Below, one piece after another: positions 45,362-54,549 of a DNA stretch of 64,000 bases. Every line of letters starts with the position of its first letter. Within the stretch, counting starts at the first letter, position 1. The notes under the pieces were generated by a model, which did no database searches, was not told the DNA's origin, and was given only the letters and a program-made list of their open reading frames with translations. Where the stretch lies: contig NZ_JASLGE010000097.1 of NCBI RefSeq assembly GCF_030150285.1, forward strand, positions 25,514 to 89,513. Direction: 5' to 3'. The translations under genes were made by a program, and so were the position numbers. The stretch is from Pseudomonas sp. Its GTDB lineage: Bacteria; Pseudomonadota; Gammaproteobacteria; Pseudomonadales; Pseudomonadaceae.

Positions 45362-45895
45362 ATGAGTCAACCTGTTTCTGCGCTGGTGATCATGGGTGTT
45401 GCCGGGTGCGGTAAATCCAGTGTGAGCCAGGCGCTGTGCCAGCTTAATGGCGCTGCTCCAATTGAAGGCGACGAGTTTCATCCAAAGGCCAATATCGAAA
45501 AGATGAGCGCCGGCATTCCTTTGGACGATGACGACCGCGCTGGCTGGCTTGAAAAGTTGTGCGAGGAATTGCGTGCTGCGATCGAGCGCGGTCAGCGACC
45601 GGTGCTGACCTGCTCTGCGCTTAAGTTGCAGTACCGCGAGCGCTTGCGCAGTGCGGTGGAGGGCCTGGGTTTTGTGTTTCTGGAATTGACGCCGGCAGTG
45701 GCGGCTGTTCGGGTTGCTCATCGCCCGGGGCATTTTATGCCCCAGACGTTGATCGATAGCCAGTTCGCTACCCTTGAGTCACCGAGCCTTGAGCCGCGGG
45801 TACTTACGCTCGACGCAACCCGCCTGAGTGTTGAAGAGCTGGCGCAGGCTGCTCACCAATGGTGGGGCGAGCACTCAGAGCGGGCAGTTTCATAA
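45362..45895 (+). CDS. gntK: Gluconokinase
   Basis: ATP-dependent phosphorylation of gluconate to 6-phosphogluconate. The 177-aa protein has the P-loop GVAGCGKSS (12-20), the substrate block GDEFHPKANIEKMSAGIPLDD in two parts and the RPGHFMPQTLIDSQFATLE lid-type motif typical of GntK. Start ATG 45362 behind GAGGTG; the frame is open from 45305. A gluconate permease (gntP/gntT) usually follows in pseudomonads but here 856 bp of repeats follow instead. Confidence 0.94.
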   Translation: MSQPVSALVIMGVAGCGKSSVSQALCQLNGAAPIEGDEFHPKANIEKMSAGIPLDDDDRAGWLEKLCEELRAAIERGQRPVLTCSALKLQYRERLRSAVEGLGFVFLELTPAVAAVRVAHRPGHFMPQTLIDSQFATLESPSLEPRVLTLDATRLSVEELAQAAHQWWGEHSERAVS

Positions 45896-45916
45896 GGCCG
45901 ATGTAACTGGCCACGT

Positions 45917-46036
45917 TTACAGGAGGGGCCGCCCCGTCTTCGACGCCGCGCTGTCGTGCAGCAATCCTATCCATTGCTGCGGTCACGGCCACTTGAGGTT
46001 CTGGCTTTACGCCGTGCCACTTTGAAAAGCTGTACA
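45917..46036. repeat. Dispersed complex intergenic repeat, copy 3
   Basis: GGGGCCGCCCCGTCTTCGAC, CCATTGCTGCGGTCACGGCC and TTTACGCCGTGCCACTTTGA match copies at 6640-6745, 2004-2148 (inverted) and 46365-46440. It is the first unit of the 856-bp gene-free region 45896-46751. Confidence 0.75.
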
Positions 46037-46045
46037 GACCGGACA

Positions 46046-46258
46046 CATGGTTTAGGGGGCCCTTTAGATCAAAAGCCAGATCAAAAGATCACGAGCAAGC
46101 TCGTTCCTACAAACGCTGCCATCCGTAGGGTAAGCCGCCCCGTCTTCGACGCCGCGCTGTCGCGCAAAGAACCGGGGGCGCGCCGCATTGATAGATACCT
46201 GAAAACGGGTGAAAAATTATTCTCAGGATCAATGACTTAGCGTGTGTTCTACAAGAGG
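46046..46258. repeat. 210-bp direct repeat, left copy
   Basis: Nearly identical to 46493-46703. It contains an inverted-REP unit (CACGAGCAAGCTCGTTCCTA) and the shared tail TTATTCTCAGGATCAATGA. The two copies differ at scattered positions only, so they are a recent duplication. Confidence 0.85.
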
Positions 46259-46492
46259 CCAACGTGGTTTAAGGGGGGCTTAGATCAAAAAACACGACGT
46301 GTTTCACGCGCGTAGGAGCGAGCTTGTTCGCGATCTTTTGATCTTTTGATCTTTAGAAGCTTCGGCTTATCCATTGCTGCGGTCACGGCCACTTGAGGTT
46401 CCGGCCTTACGCCGTGCCACTTTGAAAAGCGCAAAGCGGCTAACCCGGCGTCCTGCCGGGTTACCCACTGCGCAAAACCTGCGTTCGGCCAG
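46259..46492. repeat. Repeat spacer with REP unit and complex-repeat copy 4
   Basis: Holds a REP unit (CGTAGGAGCGAGCTTGTTCG, 46311-46330), a GATCTTTTGATC tandem, a further copy of the complex repeat (46365-46440), and an 8-bp perfect hairpin AACCCGGC/GCCGGGTT (46442-46462). No open frame here looks coding. Confidence 0.7.
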
Positions 46493-46703
46493 CGTGGTTT
46501 AAGGGGGCCCTTGGATCAAAAGCCAGATCAAAAGATCACGAGCAAGCTCGTTCCTACAAACGCTGCCATCCGTAGGGTAAGCCGCCCCGTATTCGACGCC
46601 GCGCTGTCGCGCAAAGAACCGGGGCGTGCCGCATTGATAGATACCTGGAAATGGGTAAAAAATTATTCTCAGGATCAATGAGTTAGCGTTTTTTCTATAA
46701 GAG
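46493..46703. repeat. 210-bp direct repeat, right copy
   Basis: Second copy of the duplication described at 46046-46258. The last 48 bp before the alaC stop (46704-46751) show nothing recognisable. Confidence 0.85.
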
Positions 46704-46751
46704 CAGGCGATTGACGCTCGCCGGCTCCGGTTTTTAGCCCGTGCGTCTTGT

Positions 46752-47960
46752 TCAGTTGGGCGAGATGCCATCTGCTCGGAACATTGCGCGAATACCGCGC
46801 AATGCCTGACGAATACGGTCCTGGTTTTCAATCAGGGCAAAGCGCACATGATCGTCTCCGTACTCACCAAAGCCTACGCCTGGTGAGACGCACACCTTGG
46901 CCTCTGCCAGCAGTTTTTTGGCGAACTCCAGCGAGCCCAGATGAGCGTAAGCCTCCGGTATTTTTGCCCACACGTACATGGAGGCCTTGGGGTTTTCCAC
47001 CATCCAGCCCAGTTCGTGCAGGCCTTTGACCATCACGTTACGGCGTTGGCGGTACTGCTCAGCAATGTCTTTCACGCATTGCTGATCGCCTTCAAGGGCG
47101 GCAATGGCCGCGACTTGTAACGGGGTGAAAGTACCGTAGTCGTGGTAGCTCTTGATCCGCGCCAGCGCGCTGACCAACTCCGGGTTCCCCACCATAAAAC
47201 CAATGCGCCAGCCGGCCATGTTGTAGCTCTTGGACAGGGTGAAGAACTCCACCGCGACATCCTTGGCACCGGGAACCTGCATGATTGAGGGCGCTTTCCA
47301 GCCGTCATAAACAATGTCGGCGTAGGCCAAATCGTGCACGACCAATACATCGTATTGCTTGGCCAGGGCCACCACGCGTTCGAAGAAATCCAGTTCAACG
47401 CATTGGGCGGTCGGGTTGGACGGAAAGCCCAGGATCATCATCTTTGGCTTGGGGATGGAGCCGCGAATGGCTTTTTCCAGCTCGGCAAAAAAGTCCACGC
47501 CGGGAACCAGCGGAACTGAGCGAACCTGGGCACCGGCAATCACGGCACCGTAAATGTGAATCGGGTAGCTGGGGTTGGGCACCAGTACCGTGTCACCTTG
47601 ATCCAGCGTGGCCAGCATCAAGTGTGCCAGGCCTTCCTTGGAGCCGATGGTGACAATGGCTTCGTTTTCCGGATCAATGTCTACCGCATAGCGATCGGCA
47701 TACCAGCGGGAAATAGCTCGACGCAGACGTGGGATACCGCGCGAAGTCGAATAGCCGTGGGTGTCCTCGCGTTGTGCGACGGTGCAGAGTTTTTCAACAA
47801 TGTGCGGTGGTGTCGGGCCGTCTGGGTTGCCCATGCTGAAGTCGATAATGTCTTCGCCACGGCGTCGCGCCGCCATTTTCAGCTCGGCGGTGATGTTGAA
47901 CACATAAGGGGGGAGTCGATCGATGCGCGCAAAGCGGCGCGGCGAACCTTGGTCAGCCAT
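46752..47960 (-). CDS. alaC: Alanine-type aminotransferase (AlaC family)
   Basis: 402-aa class I/II PLP aminotransferase, glutamate-pyruvate type. The start at ATG 47960 (MADQGSPRRFARIDRLPPYV) has AGAGG upstream; the frame is open to 48068. PLP-Lys lies in TLSKSYNMAGWRIGF (about residue 242), the PLP phosphate contact is in IGSKEGLAHLM, and the carboxylate Arg near the end in DHVRFALIENQDRIRQ. It is monocistronic, with the repeat region behind it. Confidence 0.88.
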   Translation of the reverse strand: MADQGSPRRFARIDRLPPYVFNITAELKMAARRRGEDIIDFSMGNPDGPTPPHIVEKLCTVAQREDTHGYSTSRGIPRLRRAISRWYADRYAVDIDPENEAIVTIGSKEGLAHLMLATLDQGDTVLVPNPSYPIHIYGAVIAGAQVRSVPLVPGVDFFAELEKAIRGSIPKPKMMILGFPSNPTAQCVELDFFERVVALAKQYDVLVVHDLAYADIVYDGWKAPSIMQVPGAKDVAVEFFTLSKSYNMAGWRIGFMVGNPELVSALARIKSYHDYGTFTPLQVAAIAALEGDQQCVKDIAEQYRQRRNVMVKGLHELGWMVENPKASMYVWAKIPEAYAHLGSLEFAKKLLAEAKVCVSPGVGFGEYGDDHVRFALIENQDRIRQALRGIRAMFRADGISPN

Positions 47961-48109
47961 GTATGCCTCTGATACGTAAGCGCCCGGAACCGTCCGAGCG
48001 ACGTTGACCACTGCGGTGGTCTGGGCGAGACAATACGGGCGGTGATGGCCTTCTGTCCAGCAACACATGGTGACGATTGTTTGAGGGGGTCAGATTTAGC
48101 GTCTTGGCC

Positions 48110-48583
48110 TCACAGTTTGAGCACTAATCGGCGCTCGCCACGGTACGCTTCGCCTTCGTCAACCCAGCCCTGAGTCAGATAAAACCCCTGAGCTGAGAGA
48201 TTGACGCAACTGACCGACAGCATCAGTTGATTAATTTCCGGCCAGAGTTGTCGTACGGCGGGTTGCAACGCTTGCAGGCACGCTTTACCCAGCCCTGTGC
48301 CCTGGACGCGTTTATCGACTTGAAAGGCATGTAACGTGGCACTGTCAGCGTTTGCCCAATGGGCCAGAAACGGATGACGCTTGAGTATCACAAAGGCAAC
48401 GGGCTGCTCATCGCTGAGCAAGACCCAGCCTTGTATGCCGGCGTGTGGGTGAGCGGGCAGCGAATGCAACGCGGATTCGATATCACCGCAAAAGGCGATT
48501 TGCTCGGGTTGTACCTCAATTGCCCGCAGTTGCGTGCGCTGGCGGGGCGTCAGATGTTCATAAGTGCACAGGCGGGTGTTCAT
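48110..48583 (-). CDS. GNAT-family N-acetyltransferase
   Basis: 157-aa acetyltransferase-fold protein. Motif A is VDKRVQGTGLGKACLQAL (about 90-107), and SAQGFYLTQGWVDEGE follows as motif B. Substrate unknown. It lies 149 bp upstream of alaC on the same strand and may or may not be co-transcribed. Confidence 0.8.
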   Translation of the reverse strand: MNTRLCTYEHLTPRQRTQLRAIEVQPEQIAFCGDIESALHSLPAHPHAGIQGWVLLSDEQPVAFVILKRHPFLAHWANADSATLHAFQVDKRVQGTGLGKACLQALQPAVRQLWPEINQLMLSVSCVNLSAQGFYLTQGWVDEGEAYRGERRLVLKL

Positions 48584-48758
48584 TGCTTGGGGGAGCCTTC
48601 AGGCGTCAAGGGCAGTGGCAACCGGGTGCACTGCACCGATGCGGTTGATCGTTGAGCGTGGTGGTAGGGAAGGCTTGGTTTTAAAGGGCAGATTCTAGCG
48701 ATAACAGGGGTAACGGGTGAAACAATAATAAAGCTGAACCCCGTTAAACACGCACAAA

Positions 48759-48793
48759 AAAACCGCACGGCTTATTGAGAGCCATGCGGTTTT
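48759..48793. terminator. Bidirectional intrinsic terminator
   Basis: AAAACCGCACGGCT (48759-48772) pairs with AGCCATGCGGTTTT (48780-48793), one mismatch, with T-tracts on both strands. It ends the PepSY gene on the minus strand. Confidence 0.88.
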
Positions 48794-48814
48794 AATTAAG
48801 GCGTTTAATTGCAC

Positions 48815-49120
48815 TCAGGTGTCTTGTTTGTTTTGCAGAACTTCGGCGGTTTTGGCATTCAGATCAACGTCCCACTTAACGCCTTGGGCGTCCTGCAACT
48901 CCACCTCATACACCAGTTTTCCGTAGCTGTGATCCAGTTCGGTGTCGAGGATCGTTGCGCCAGGATGCAAGGCCAGTGCGGCCTGGTTGAGCTTTTCGAA
49001 CGGTGCGACCTGGCCCGAACTGACCAGGTCAGCGATATGGTCAGGGCGGACATCGGCGTGGGCCAGGCCAGCAGTCAAGGTCAGGGCAGTCGCGGCAAAC
49101 AGCATATTAAGGGTTTTCAT
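48815..49120 (-). CDS. Secreted PepSY-domain protein
   Basis: 101-aa periplasmic protein: signal peptide MKTLNMLFAATALTLTAGLAHA, then a single PepSY-like domain (DHIADLVSSGQVAPFEKLN, GATILDTELDHSYGKLVYEVEL, and a C-terminal VDLNAKTAEVLQNKQ). Such proteins are commonly calcium- or metal-related envelope proteins or peptidase inhibitors; the role here is unknown. It is a single gene with its own terminator. Confidence 0.87.
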   Translation of the reverse strand: MKTLNMLFAATALTLTAGLAHADVRPDHIADLVSSGQVAPFEKLNQAALALHPGATILDTELDHSYGKLVYEVELQDAQGVKWDVDLNAKTAEVLQNKQDT

Positions 49121-49214
49121 GATTAATCCTTGGGGTGAGGTGTTTAAGTGGGTTCAGATTAACCCTCGCAACTTAACTCACCCTTAATTTCCAAACGGGC
49201 TCTTAATGGCGCAC

Positions 49215-50348
49215 TCAGTACCCGTTGAACTTCAGTAATTGAGTGACGCTTTGCGTGGCCGGTCGCTGAAAAAAGTTGAGCAACGCGTCGGGGCGGTTGG
49301 TGAAGAGGCCATCAACCCCCGCATCCATGGCTTTTTTGAAATCAACGGGTTCGTCCAGAGTGTAGGCATGTACCAGCAGGCCGCGGTCATGGTTGGCAGT
49401 GTTCATCCATGGTTGGATCAAGTCGAAGTAACTCTGCTCTCCGCCGTTGACCAAGGCCGCCGATGGCCCCGTGCCGATGGCTCCGTGAGCGTTGGCATAG
49501 TCGAGCCATTGGATGAACTCGGCGTTGTCCTTGGGTTGCAGTTTGGCGTAATAAGCCGCTTTGTCCTGCTCACCCGAGTCGGCAAAGCTCACGGGCGAGT
49601 TGGGCGTCATGCCCCCCGCACCGACCCACAGCAGCAGGATTTTTGGGGTATCGGGCATTTCTTTTTGCAGCAACTGAAGGCTGTTCTGATCAAAGGTTTG
49701 CAGCACGACACGACCCTTTCCCTCGCCTGTACGGGGGGCACCGTGATCGTCTGTTGTCTTGATGGGTGTTAACCAGCCGCGTTTGCTCAGGGTGACTTTC
49801 AAATCGTGTTCTATACCCGGGAACTGCTGCGGGGACTTGGTTTCGATGTACAGGCCAGGTGAGCGGTCTGGGTTGGCTTGGGCTATATCGATGATTTCAT
49901 CCAGGGTCAGCAGGGGCAGCCCCACATACGAGGCCCGCGCGCGGTCCGGGTAGGCTTGGTTAAACCAGCTGCCAGCATCCAGGGTTTTGAGTTCGGCCAG
50001 TGTAAAGGCGCTGGCGGGACTGTCTTTGCGCGCCGGGAATTTTTCGGCGACATCGGTTGTACGTGACAGGTTGTCGTCATGCAGCGCAAACAGCACACCG
50101 TCCTTGCTGCGCTGCAGGTCCATCTCCAGGTAGTCGGCCCCCAGATCGCGGGCAAGCACATAGGCGGCCACCGTGGATTCCGGCGCATCGAATGAAGCGC
50201 CGCGATGCGCAATCACGGCAGGGTAGGCAACGCCTAGCCGGGTGGCCAATTGTGCTGGGCGTGTGTCTGGCTCGCTCGCGGCGTTGGCGCTGCCAAGGCC
50301 CATCAGCAGGCTCAACAGCAGTGCGCTTTTGCCAAAAATGTCAGGCAT
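49215..50348 (-). CDS. glpQ: Periplasmic glycerophosphodiester phosphodiesterase
   Basis: Hydrolyses glycerophosphodiesters from phospholipid turnover to glycerol-3-phosphate and an alcohol. The 377-aa precursor has a signal peptide (SALLLSLLMGLGSANA), then the GDPD core: catalytic VIAHRGASFDAPESTVAAY (about 44-62), metal Glu/Asp in YLEMDLQRSKDGV, LFALHDDNL and ...LYIETKSPQQFPG. C-terminal block DAGVDGLFTNRPDALL. It is monocistronic; the DUF2025 gene is divergent. Confidence 0.9.
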   Translation of the reverse strand: MPDIFGKSALLLSLLMGLGSANAASEPDTRPAQLATRLGVAYPAVIAHRGASFDAPESTVAAYVLARDLGADYLEMDLQRSKDGVLFALHDDNLSRTTDVAEKFPARKDSPASAFTLAELKTLDAGSWFNQAYPDRARASYVGLPLLTLDEIIDIAQANPDRSPGLYIETKSPQQFPGIEHDLKVTLSKRGWLTPIKTTDDHGAPRTGEGKGRVVLQTFDQNSLQLLQKEMPDTPKILLLWVGAGGMTPNSPVSFADSGEQDKAAYYAKLQPKDNAEFIQWLDYANAHGAIGTGPSAALVNGGEQSYFDLIQPWMNTANHDRGLLVHAYTLDEPVDFKKAMDAGVDGLFTNRPDALLNFFQRPATQSVTQLLKFNGY

Positions 50349-50477
50349 CGTTGAGTTCTCTTGGTCGTAGAAAAGAGTATTCTTGGGCCATCAGCGCCCC
50401 CGTCAGAGGGGCGTGTACCGGACACTTGCGTGTAACCCTTGTTCCTGGAGCCCGAAGGCTCGTCAGAGAGGTTTATC

Positions 50478-50801
50478 ATGCGCATTACTTCACAACTTAT
50501 CTGTCAGGCGGCTGATCAACTTAAAGGCTTTGTTGGTTTCAATCGTAAGACAGGCCGCCATATTGTTCGTTTTAGCGAAGATTCTTTTGGAATGGATGTG
50601 GCTGACGACACCATCACTCCCGCCAGTGAGTTTGTCTGGCACGCGGAGGGTGCCAGCACCATGACCCTCAAGCGCGACTTGATTCAGCTGTTGCTGGATC
50701 AACACATCGATGAACGTTTGAACATCACGCAACCGCTGCGTGTGTACATGCAGCGCCGGGACGTGCCTGAAATTTCGGCGGTGCGTCACTGCCTGACGTG
50801 A
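50478..50801 (+). CDS. DUF2025 family protein
   Basis: 107-aa protein of the Pseudomonas-specific DUF2025 family: MRITSQLICQAADQLKGFVG at the start, then RHIVRFSEDSFGMDVADD and YMQRRDVPEISAVRHCL at the end. No signal peptide, no membrane segment, function unknown. The ATG at 50478 follows AGAGAGG. Its stop lies 4 bp from the convergent cyclase gene. Confidence 0.8.
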   Translation: MRITSQLICQAADQLKGFVGFNRKTGRHIVRFSEDSFGMDVADDTITPASEFVWHAEGASTMTLKRDLIQLLLDQHIDERLNITQPLRVYMQRRDVPEISAVRHCLT

Positions 50802-50804
50802 TGA

Positions 50805-51893
50805 CTACTCAGGTGTGCTCCATACGGAGGCGGGAAGGGAGTCCGAAGCGCCGCTGCTGATTTTGTTGCGGCCGGTTTTTTTTGCGATGTAGAGCGCTTT
50901 ATCGGCTTCGTTCAGCCACACGGCCGCATCCTTGAAGTCCGCCCGATAGGAGGCCAGACCGATGCTCAGGCTGATGCGCAGTTGCGGCTCGTCGCTGTAC
51001 TGATACGTGCTGAAGACTTCGCTCAGCCGCTCCAGAATGTCTCGTGCCTGGGCCAGGGAGCGGTTGGGCAAAATGACGCAGAACTCATCACCGCCATAGC
51101 GCCCGGCCAGATCGTCTGCCCGCAGGTGATCCTTGAATACCTGGCTGAGCTGGCGCAATACGCTGTCGCCTGCGATATGACCGTACGTGTCATTGATCTG
51201 TTTAAAGTGATCGATATCAATCAGCGCCAATGTCGCGGTGGACATGTTTTCTTTGCAGGCCTGGAAGCTGAGTTGCAGTACGTCTATCCAGGACCCGTGA
51301 TTCAGCAAGCCTGTCAGGCTGTCGGTGCGGCTCAGCGTGCTCAGCGCCCGTTTATGTTCCGCCAACGTGATCGCCAGCCGATAGCTGACCATGCCTATCG
51401 CAAACGGATAGAACGTCAACATCGGTAAGCAGGCATAAATTTGCAATGGGGTGGTGTCGGGGTTAAAGGCGACACCCAACGCCAGCCCTGCAATCAACAT
51501 ACCGACCCCTTGGGAGATCACTCCCCGGAGCAGCATTTTCGGGCCGCCAGCCGCCACATTGTGCATCATCATCATCGACAGAATCGTGACGGTCGGCAGT
51601 GGGTTGAACTGCATGCTTGCGGCCCAGAAGCCGCCTAACACTGAGTCGATCAACAGGTTGCGGCGTTCTGCCCGGTACGGGTAAGCCGCGCGTGAAGAGA
51701 GCTGAAAGGCTACGTGTGCCCAAGCAAAACCATTGAACAGCAGCAGCACCCAGACCCAGGTTGGCGGGGAGAGCGGGTAGAGGGCGGCCATCACACTGAA
51801 ACAGCCAATTGCCAGACCTATGCTTCGAGGCGCATAAATGCGTCGTACGAACGACAAGCCCCTGCCTCTTTGTTGGTCCATAGTCATGCACAT
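50805..51893 (-). CDS. Diguanylate cyclase with MASE2 membrane sensor
   Basis: Makes cyclic di-GMP from two GTP. The N-terminal 190 residues form a MASE2-type membrane domain (several hydrophobic segments, SIGLAIGCFSVMAALYPL, PRMLLRGVISQGVG-like), as in AdrA/DgcC, and a GGDEF domain follows (about 200-350). The active site is YGGDEFCVIL, and an intact inhibitory site (RADD, five residues before GGDEF) means product feedback is likely. The start is uncertain: ATG 51893, ATG 51887, ATG 51881 and GTG 51929 are in frame and none has a good ribosome-binding site. Confidence 0.88.
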   Translation of the reverse strand: MCMTMDQQRGRGLSFVRRIYAPRSIGLAIGCFSVMAALYPLSPPTWVWVLLLFNGFAWAHVAFQLSSRAAYPYRAERRNLLIDSVLGGFWAASMQFNPLPTVTILSMMMMHNVAAGGPKMLLRGVISQGVGMLIAGLALGVAFNPDTTPLQIYACLPMLTFYPFAIGMVSYRLAITLAEHKRALSTLSRTDSLTGLLNHGSWIDVLQLSFQACKENMSTATLALIDIDHFKQINDTYGHIAGDSVLRQLSQVFKDHLRADDLAGRYGGDEFCVILPNRSLAQARDILERLSEVFSTYQYSDEPQLRISLSIGLASYRADFKDAAVWLNEADKALYIAKKTGRNKISSGASDSLPASVWSTPE

Positions 51894-52027
51894 TAAGATG
51901 TGGACGTTGCGTCTTACGACAGTTGGCACATCTGGGTTGTTATTGGGGTAGCCCGAGAACGTACGAATGACCTTCTATGGACGAAAAAGCAAGCGTAATC
52001 ATAGTTTTCCACAGAGGTTTTTGAAAT

Positions 52028-53059
52028 ATGTCACTCAACCCGCCTCGTCAAGAGGGGCTTAAACCGGCAGAACGTCATGAGGGTGCCTTCCTGAATGAGA
52101 AGGCCAGGCCATCCTCCAGCCTGGGTAAAACCCTGGGTATTTTCTGGAAGATGCTCTTTCACAAGCCGGCCAGTACTCGTCCGGTAGGTGCAATTACGGT
52201 CAGGCCTCTGACCCGCCGCCAATTGGATGACGCGCCGGACTCAAGTGTGTTTCGGCTCGGGCATTCGACCCTGTTGCTGAAGCTCAATGGCCAGTTCTGG
52301 TTAACTGACCCAGTGTATGCCGAGCGCGCGTCGCCGTTTCAATGGGCGGGGCCCAAACGTTTCCATGCGCCCCCCATCAGCCTGGAGGAACTGCCGCCCC
52401 TGCGTGGCGTGATCCTTTCTCACAATCACTATGATCACCTGGACAAAAAGACGGTGCTACAACTGGCCGCCAGAACACAGTCCTTTCTGGCACCGCTGGG
52501 CGTGGGGGATTTACTCATCAAATGGGGCGTGCCGGCGCACAAGGTGCAGCAACTGGATTGGTGGCAAGACACGCACGTGGACGGCATTCGCTTTGTCGCC
52601 ACCCCGGCTCAGCACTTTTCGGGCCGCAGCCTGTCCGACCACAATCAGACACTGTGGGTGTCCTGGGTCATTATTCTGGAGAACATGCGGATTTTCTTCA
52701 GCGGCGATACGGGTTACTTCGACGGTTTCAAATTGATCGGCGAGCAGTTCGGGCCCTTTGACCTGACCCTGATTGAAACGGGCGCTTATAACGTCGACTG
52801 GCCAGATGTGCACATGCAACCCGAGCACAGTTTGCAGGCCCATATTGACCTCAAGGGCCGTTGGATGATGCCCATTCACAACGGCACGTTTGATTTGGCT
52901 TTTCATGCCTGGCATGAGCCTTTCGACCGCATTCTGGCGCTGGCTGAGGCGCGCAATGTACTCATCACAACGCCAGAAATGGGTGAGGCCTTTAATGTGA
53001 AACAACCGCATTCAGGGCGATCATGGTGGCTGGATGTAAACGCGGCAGACGGTCAGTAA
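52028..53059 (+). CDS. Metallo-beta-lactamase-fold hydrolase (NAPE-PLD/RomA-like)
   Basis: 343-aa metallohydrolase. The metal motif is LSHNHYDHLDK (HxHxDH, about 133-143), followed by TPAQHFSGRSLSDHNQTLW, FSGDTGYF and HMQPEHSLQAH, then PIHNGTFDLAFH, the order seen in the group that includes N-acylphosphatidylethanolamine phospholipase D and bacterial RomA. The substrate is unknown, possibly a membrane lipid. It has no signal peptide. Its stop lies 3 bp from the convergent HTH gene. Confidence 0.82.
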   Translation: MSLNPPRQEGLKPAERHEGAFLNEKARPSSSLGKTLGIFWKMLFHKPASTRPVGAITVRPLTRRQLDDAPDSSVFRLGHSTLLLKLNGQFWLTDPVYAERASPFQWAGPKRFHAPPISLEELPPLRGVILSHNHYDHLDKKTVLQLAARTQSFLAPLGVGDLLIKWGVPAHKVQQLDWWQDTHVDGIRFVATPAQHFSGRSLSDHNQTLWVSWVIILENMRIFFSGDTGYFDGFKLIGEQFGPFDLTLIETGAYNVDWPDVHMQPEHSLQAHIDLKGRWMMPIHNGTFDLAFHAWHEPFDRILALAEARNVLITTPEMGEAFNVKQPHSGRSWWLDVNAADGQ

Positions 53060-53062
53060 CGC

Positions 53063-53380
53063 TTACTCGATCAGCTTGTAGTCGGCACGCAGGCTGGGGT
53101 CCGGGGTTGTTCCGCGAATGTTGCTGCCTCTGCCAGGCGGGAACCGGGGGAAAAACACCAGCCCTTCAGCTTCCAGGCTATAAACCAGTGCCAGACGGGT
53201 GACGTCGCGTACGGGTTCTTCCGCTTCAAACCGTTGAATGGCAGGGACTGAAACCTTGGACATCCGGCTCAATTCTTCAACACTCCAACCGAGCATCTCA
53301 CGGGCCTGTGCGCAATGCAGCGGGGTAAATTGATGGATAACGATTCGTTCGAAGGTGCAAAGCTTGGCGGTGTGAGGCAT
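53063..53380 (-). CDS. Small XRE-type HTH regulator
   Basis: 105-aa protein with a central Cro/CI-type helix-turn-helix (about 25-60: CAQAREMLGWSVEELSRMSK, then VSVPAIQRFEAEE) and a Pro/Arg-rich tail. The start is ATG 53380 behind GGAG; the frame is open to 53419. The neighbours give no obvious target. It could be an orphan antitoxin, but no toxin-like gene adjoins it. Confidence 0.7.
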   Translation of the reverse strand: MPHTAKLCTFERIVIHQFTPLHCAQAREMLGWSVEELSRMSKVSVPAIQRFEAEEPVRDVTRLALVYSLEAEGLVFFPRFPPGRGSNIRGTTPDPSLRADYKLIE

Positions 53381-53514
53381 CGGCGTTCTCCAGGGCTGAG
53401 TCAGTACTTGAAAATACACTGTGTTTTTATACAGTTGTTTTCGTGCTCGATCAAATTCATTTTTTTGATCAGTCCTGATTTACAAACCCGGATGGCAAAA
53501 CCCCTCAACCGGCA

Positions 53515-54549
53515 TCATGCGCTTTGGAATGTTCCCCTGTAAGCGTAAAGGCCCGGTGTACCGCCGGTCATGATGAACAAAATATTATCACCGTGCCGGT
53601 AGCGTTTTTGCCGGATGTCGTCCAGCAGCCCGGCAAAAGCCTTGCCCGAATACACCGGGTCGACCAGCAGGCCTTCGCATCGGGCCATCAGCTTTACGGC
53701 CTCACGCATGGCCTGGGTTGGCAGGCCATAGCCATCACCCAACTGTTCGCCCTTGACAGTGATGGCTTCAGGTTGAAGCTCGAGGGTGCTGCCCAGTAGT
53801 GCCAAGGCCTCTCGCGTGAGCTGCAGTGTGCGTGCAGCCGAGGTGGGTTGATCGGCCAGCACCGACCATGACTTGACGGTTGCCGCGCCGCGTCCCAGCA
53901 GTTCGAAACCGGCCGCAAGGCCCGCGTGGGTGCCCGCACTGCCATTGGGAATGACGACTTGAGTGAATTGCAGGCCCAATTCGGCTTCTTGCTCGGCAAT
54001 TTCCGCAGCGCAACGGGCATAGCCCAGGCTGCCCAGCGCCGTCGAGCCTCCCGTGGGAATGACCAGCACGTTGTGGCCGGCTTCGCGCAGTTGCGTTGCC
54101 CTGGCCTCGGCCATTGCCAGTGAGTCGGTATTTTTGGCCAGCACCTGCACACGGGCACCGAACAGGTGGTCAAGCAATACGTTACCGTTGCGTTCGTAGT
54201 CGGTGTCGTCGATTGGCACGGCACGGGCCAGGAACAATTCGCAGGTGAGGCCCAGTCGAGCGCACACCGCGGCCGTCAAACGGGCGTGATTGGATTGAAC
54301 ACCGCCCACGGTGATGATCGTATCGACACCGTTCTTGAGGGCGGCACCCAGATGAAATTCGAGCTTTCGCAGCTTGTTGCCGCCCCCGCCGATTAGCATA
54401 TGATCATCGCGCTTGAGGTAGAGCCTGATGCCCTGTTCCGGTAACCCCAACTGTTGCTCCAGACGCTCTGCCCGCTGAATAGGGGTGGCACCTTGCAGAA
54501 GATCGGCCCGACTGAGGGCACCTAGTGCCTTGTCCAATGTGCTTTGCAT
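53515..54549 (-). CDS. dcyD: D-cysteine desulfhydrase / ACC deaminase-family PLP enzyme
   Basis: 344-aa fold-type II PLP enzyme that would break D-cysteine into pyruvate, sulfide and ammonia. The PLP Lys lies in GGGGNKLRKLEFHL (about residue 59), the substrate block is TVGGVQSNHARLTAA, the phosphate loop is in IPNGSAGTHAGLAAG and the C-terminal block is IMTGGTPGLYAYRG. Residues distinguishing desulfhydrase from ACC deaminase are not obvious by eye, so the symbol is tentative. It is divergent from a LysR gene (253 bp between starts). Confidence 0.8.
   Translation of the reverse strand: MQSTLDKALGALSRADLLQGATPIQRAERLEQQLGLPEQGIRLYLKRDDHMLIGGGGNKLRKLEFHLGAALKNGVDTIITVGGVQSNHARLTAAVCARLGLTCELFLARAVPIDDTDYERNGNVLLDHLFGARVQVLAKNTDSLAMAEARATQLREAGHNVLVIPTGGSTALGSLGYARCAAEIAEQEAELGLQFTQVVIPNGSAGTHAGLAAGFELLGRGAATVKSWSVLADQPTSAARTLQLTREALALLGSTLELQPEAITVKGEQLGDGYGLPTQAMREAVKLMARCEGLLVDPVYSGKAFAGLLDDIRQKRYRHGDNILFIMTGGTPGLYAYRGTFQSA

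Noticed and set aside
45896..46751. CRISPR array at the repeat field
   Set aside because: The repeats are long, few, partly inverted and unevenly spaced, and no cas gene is present; they are REP-type elements.
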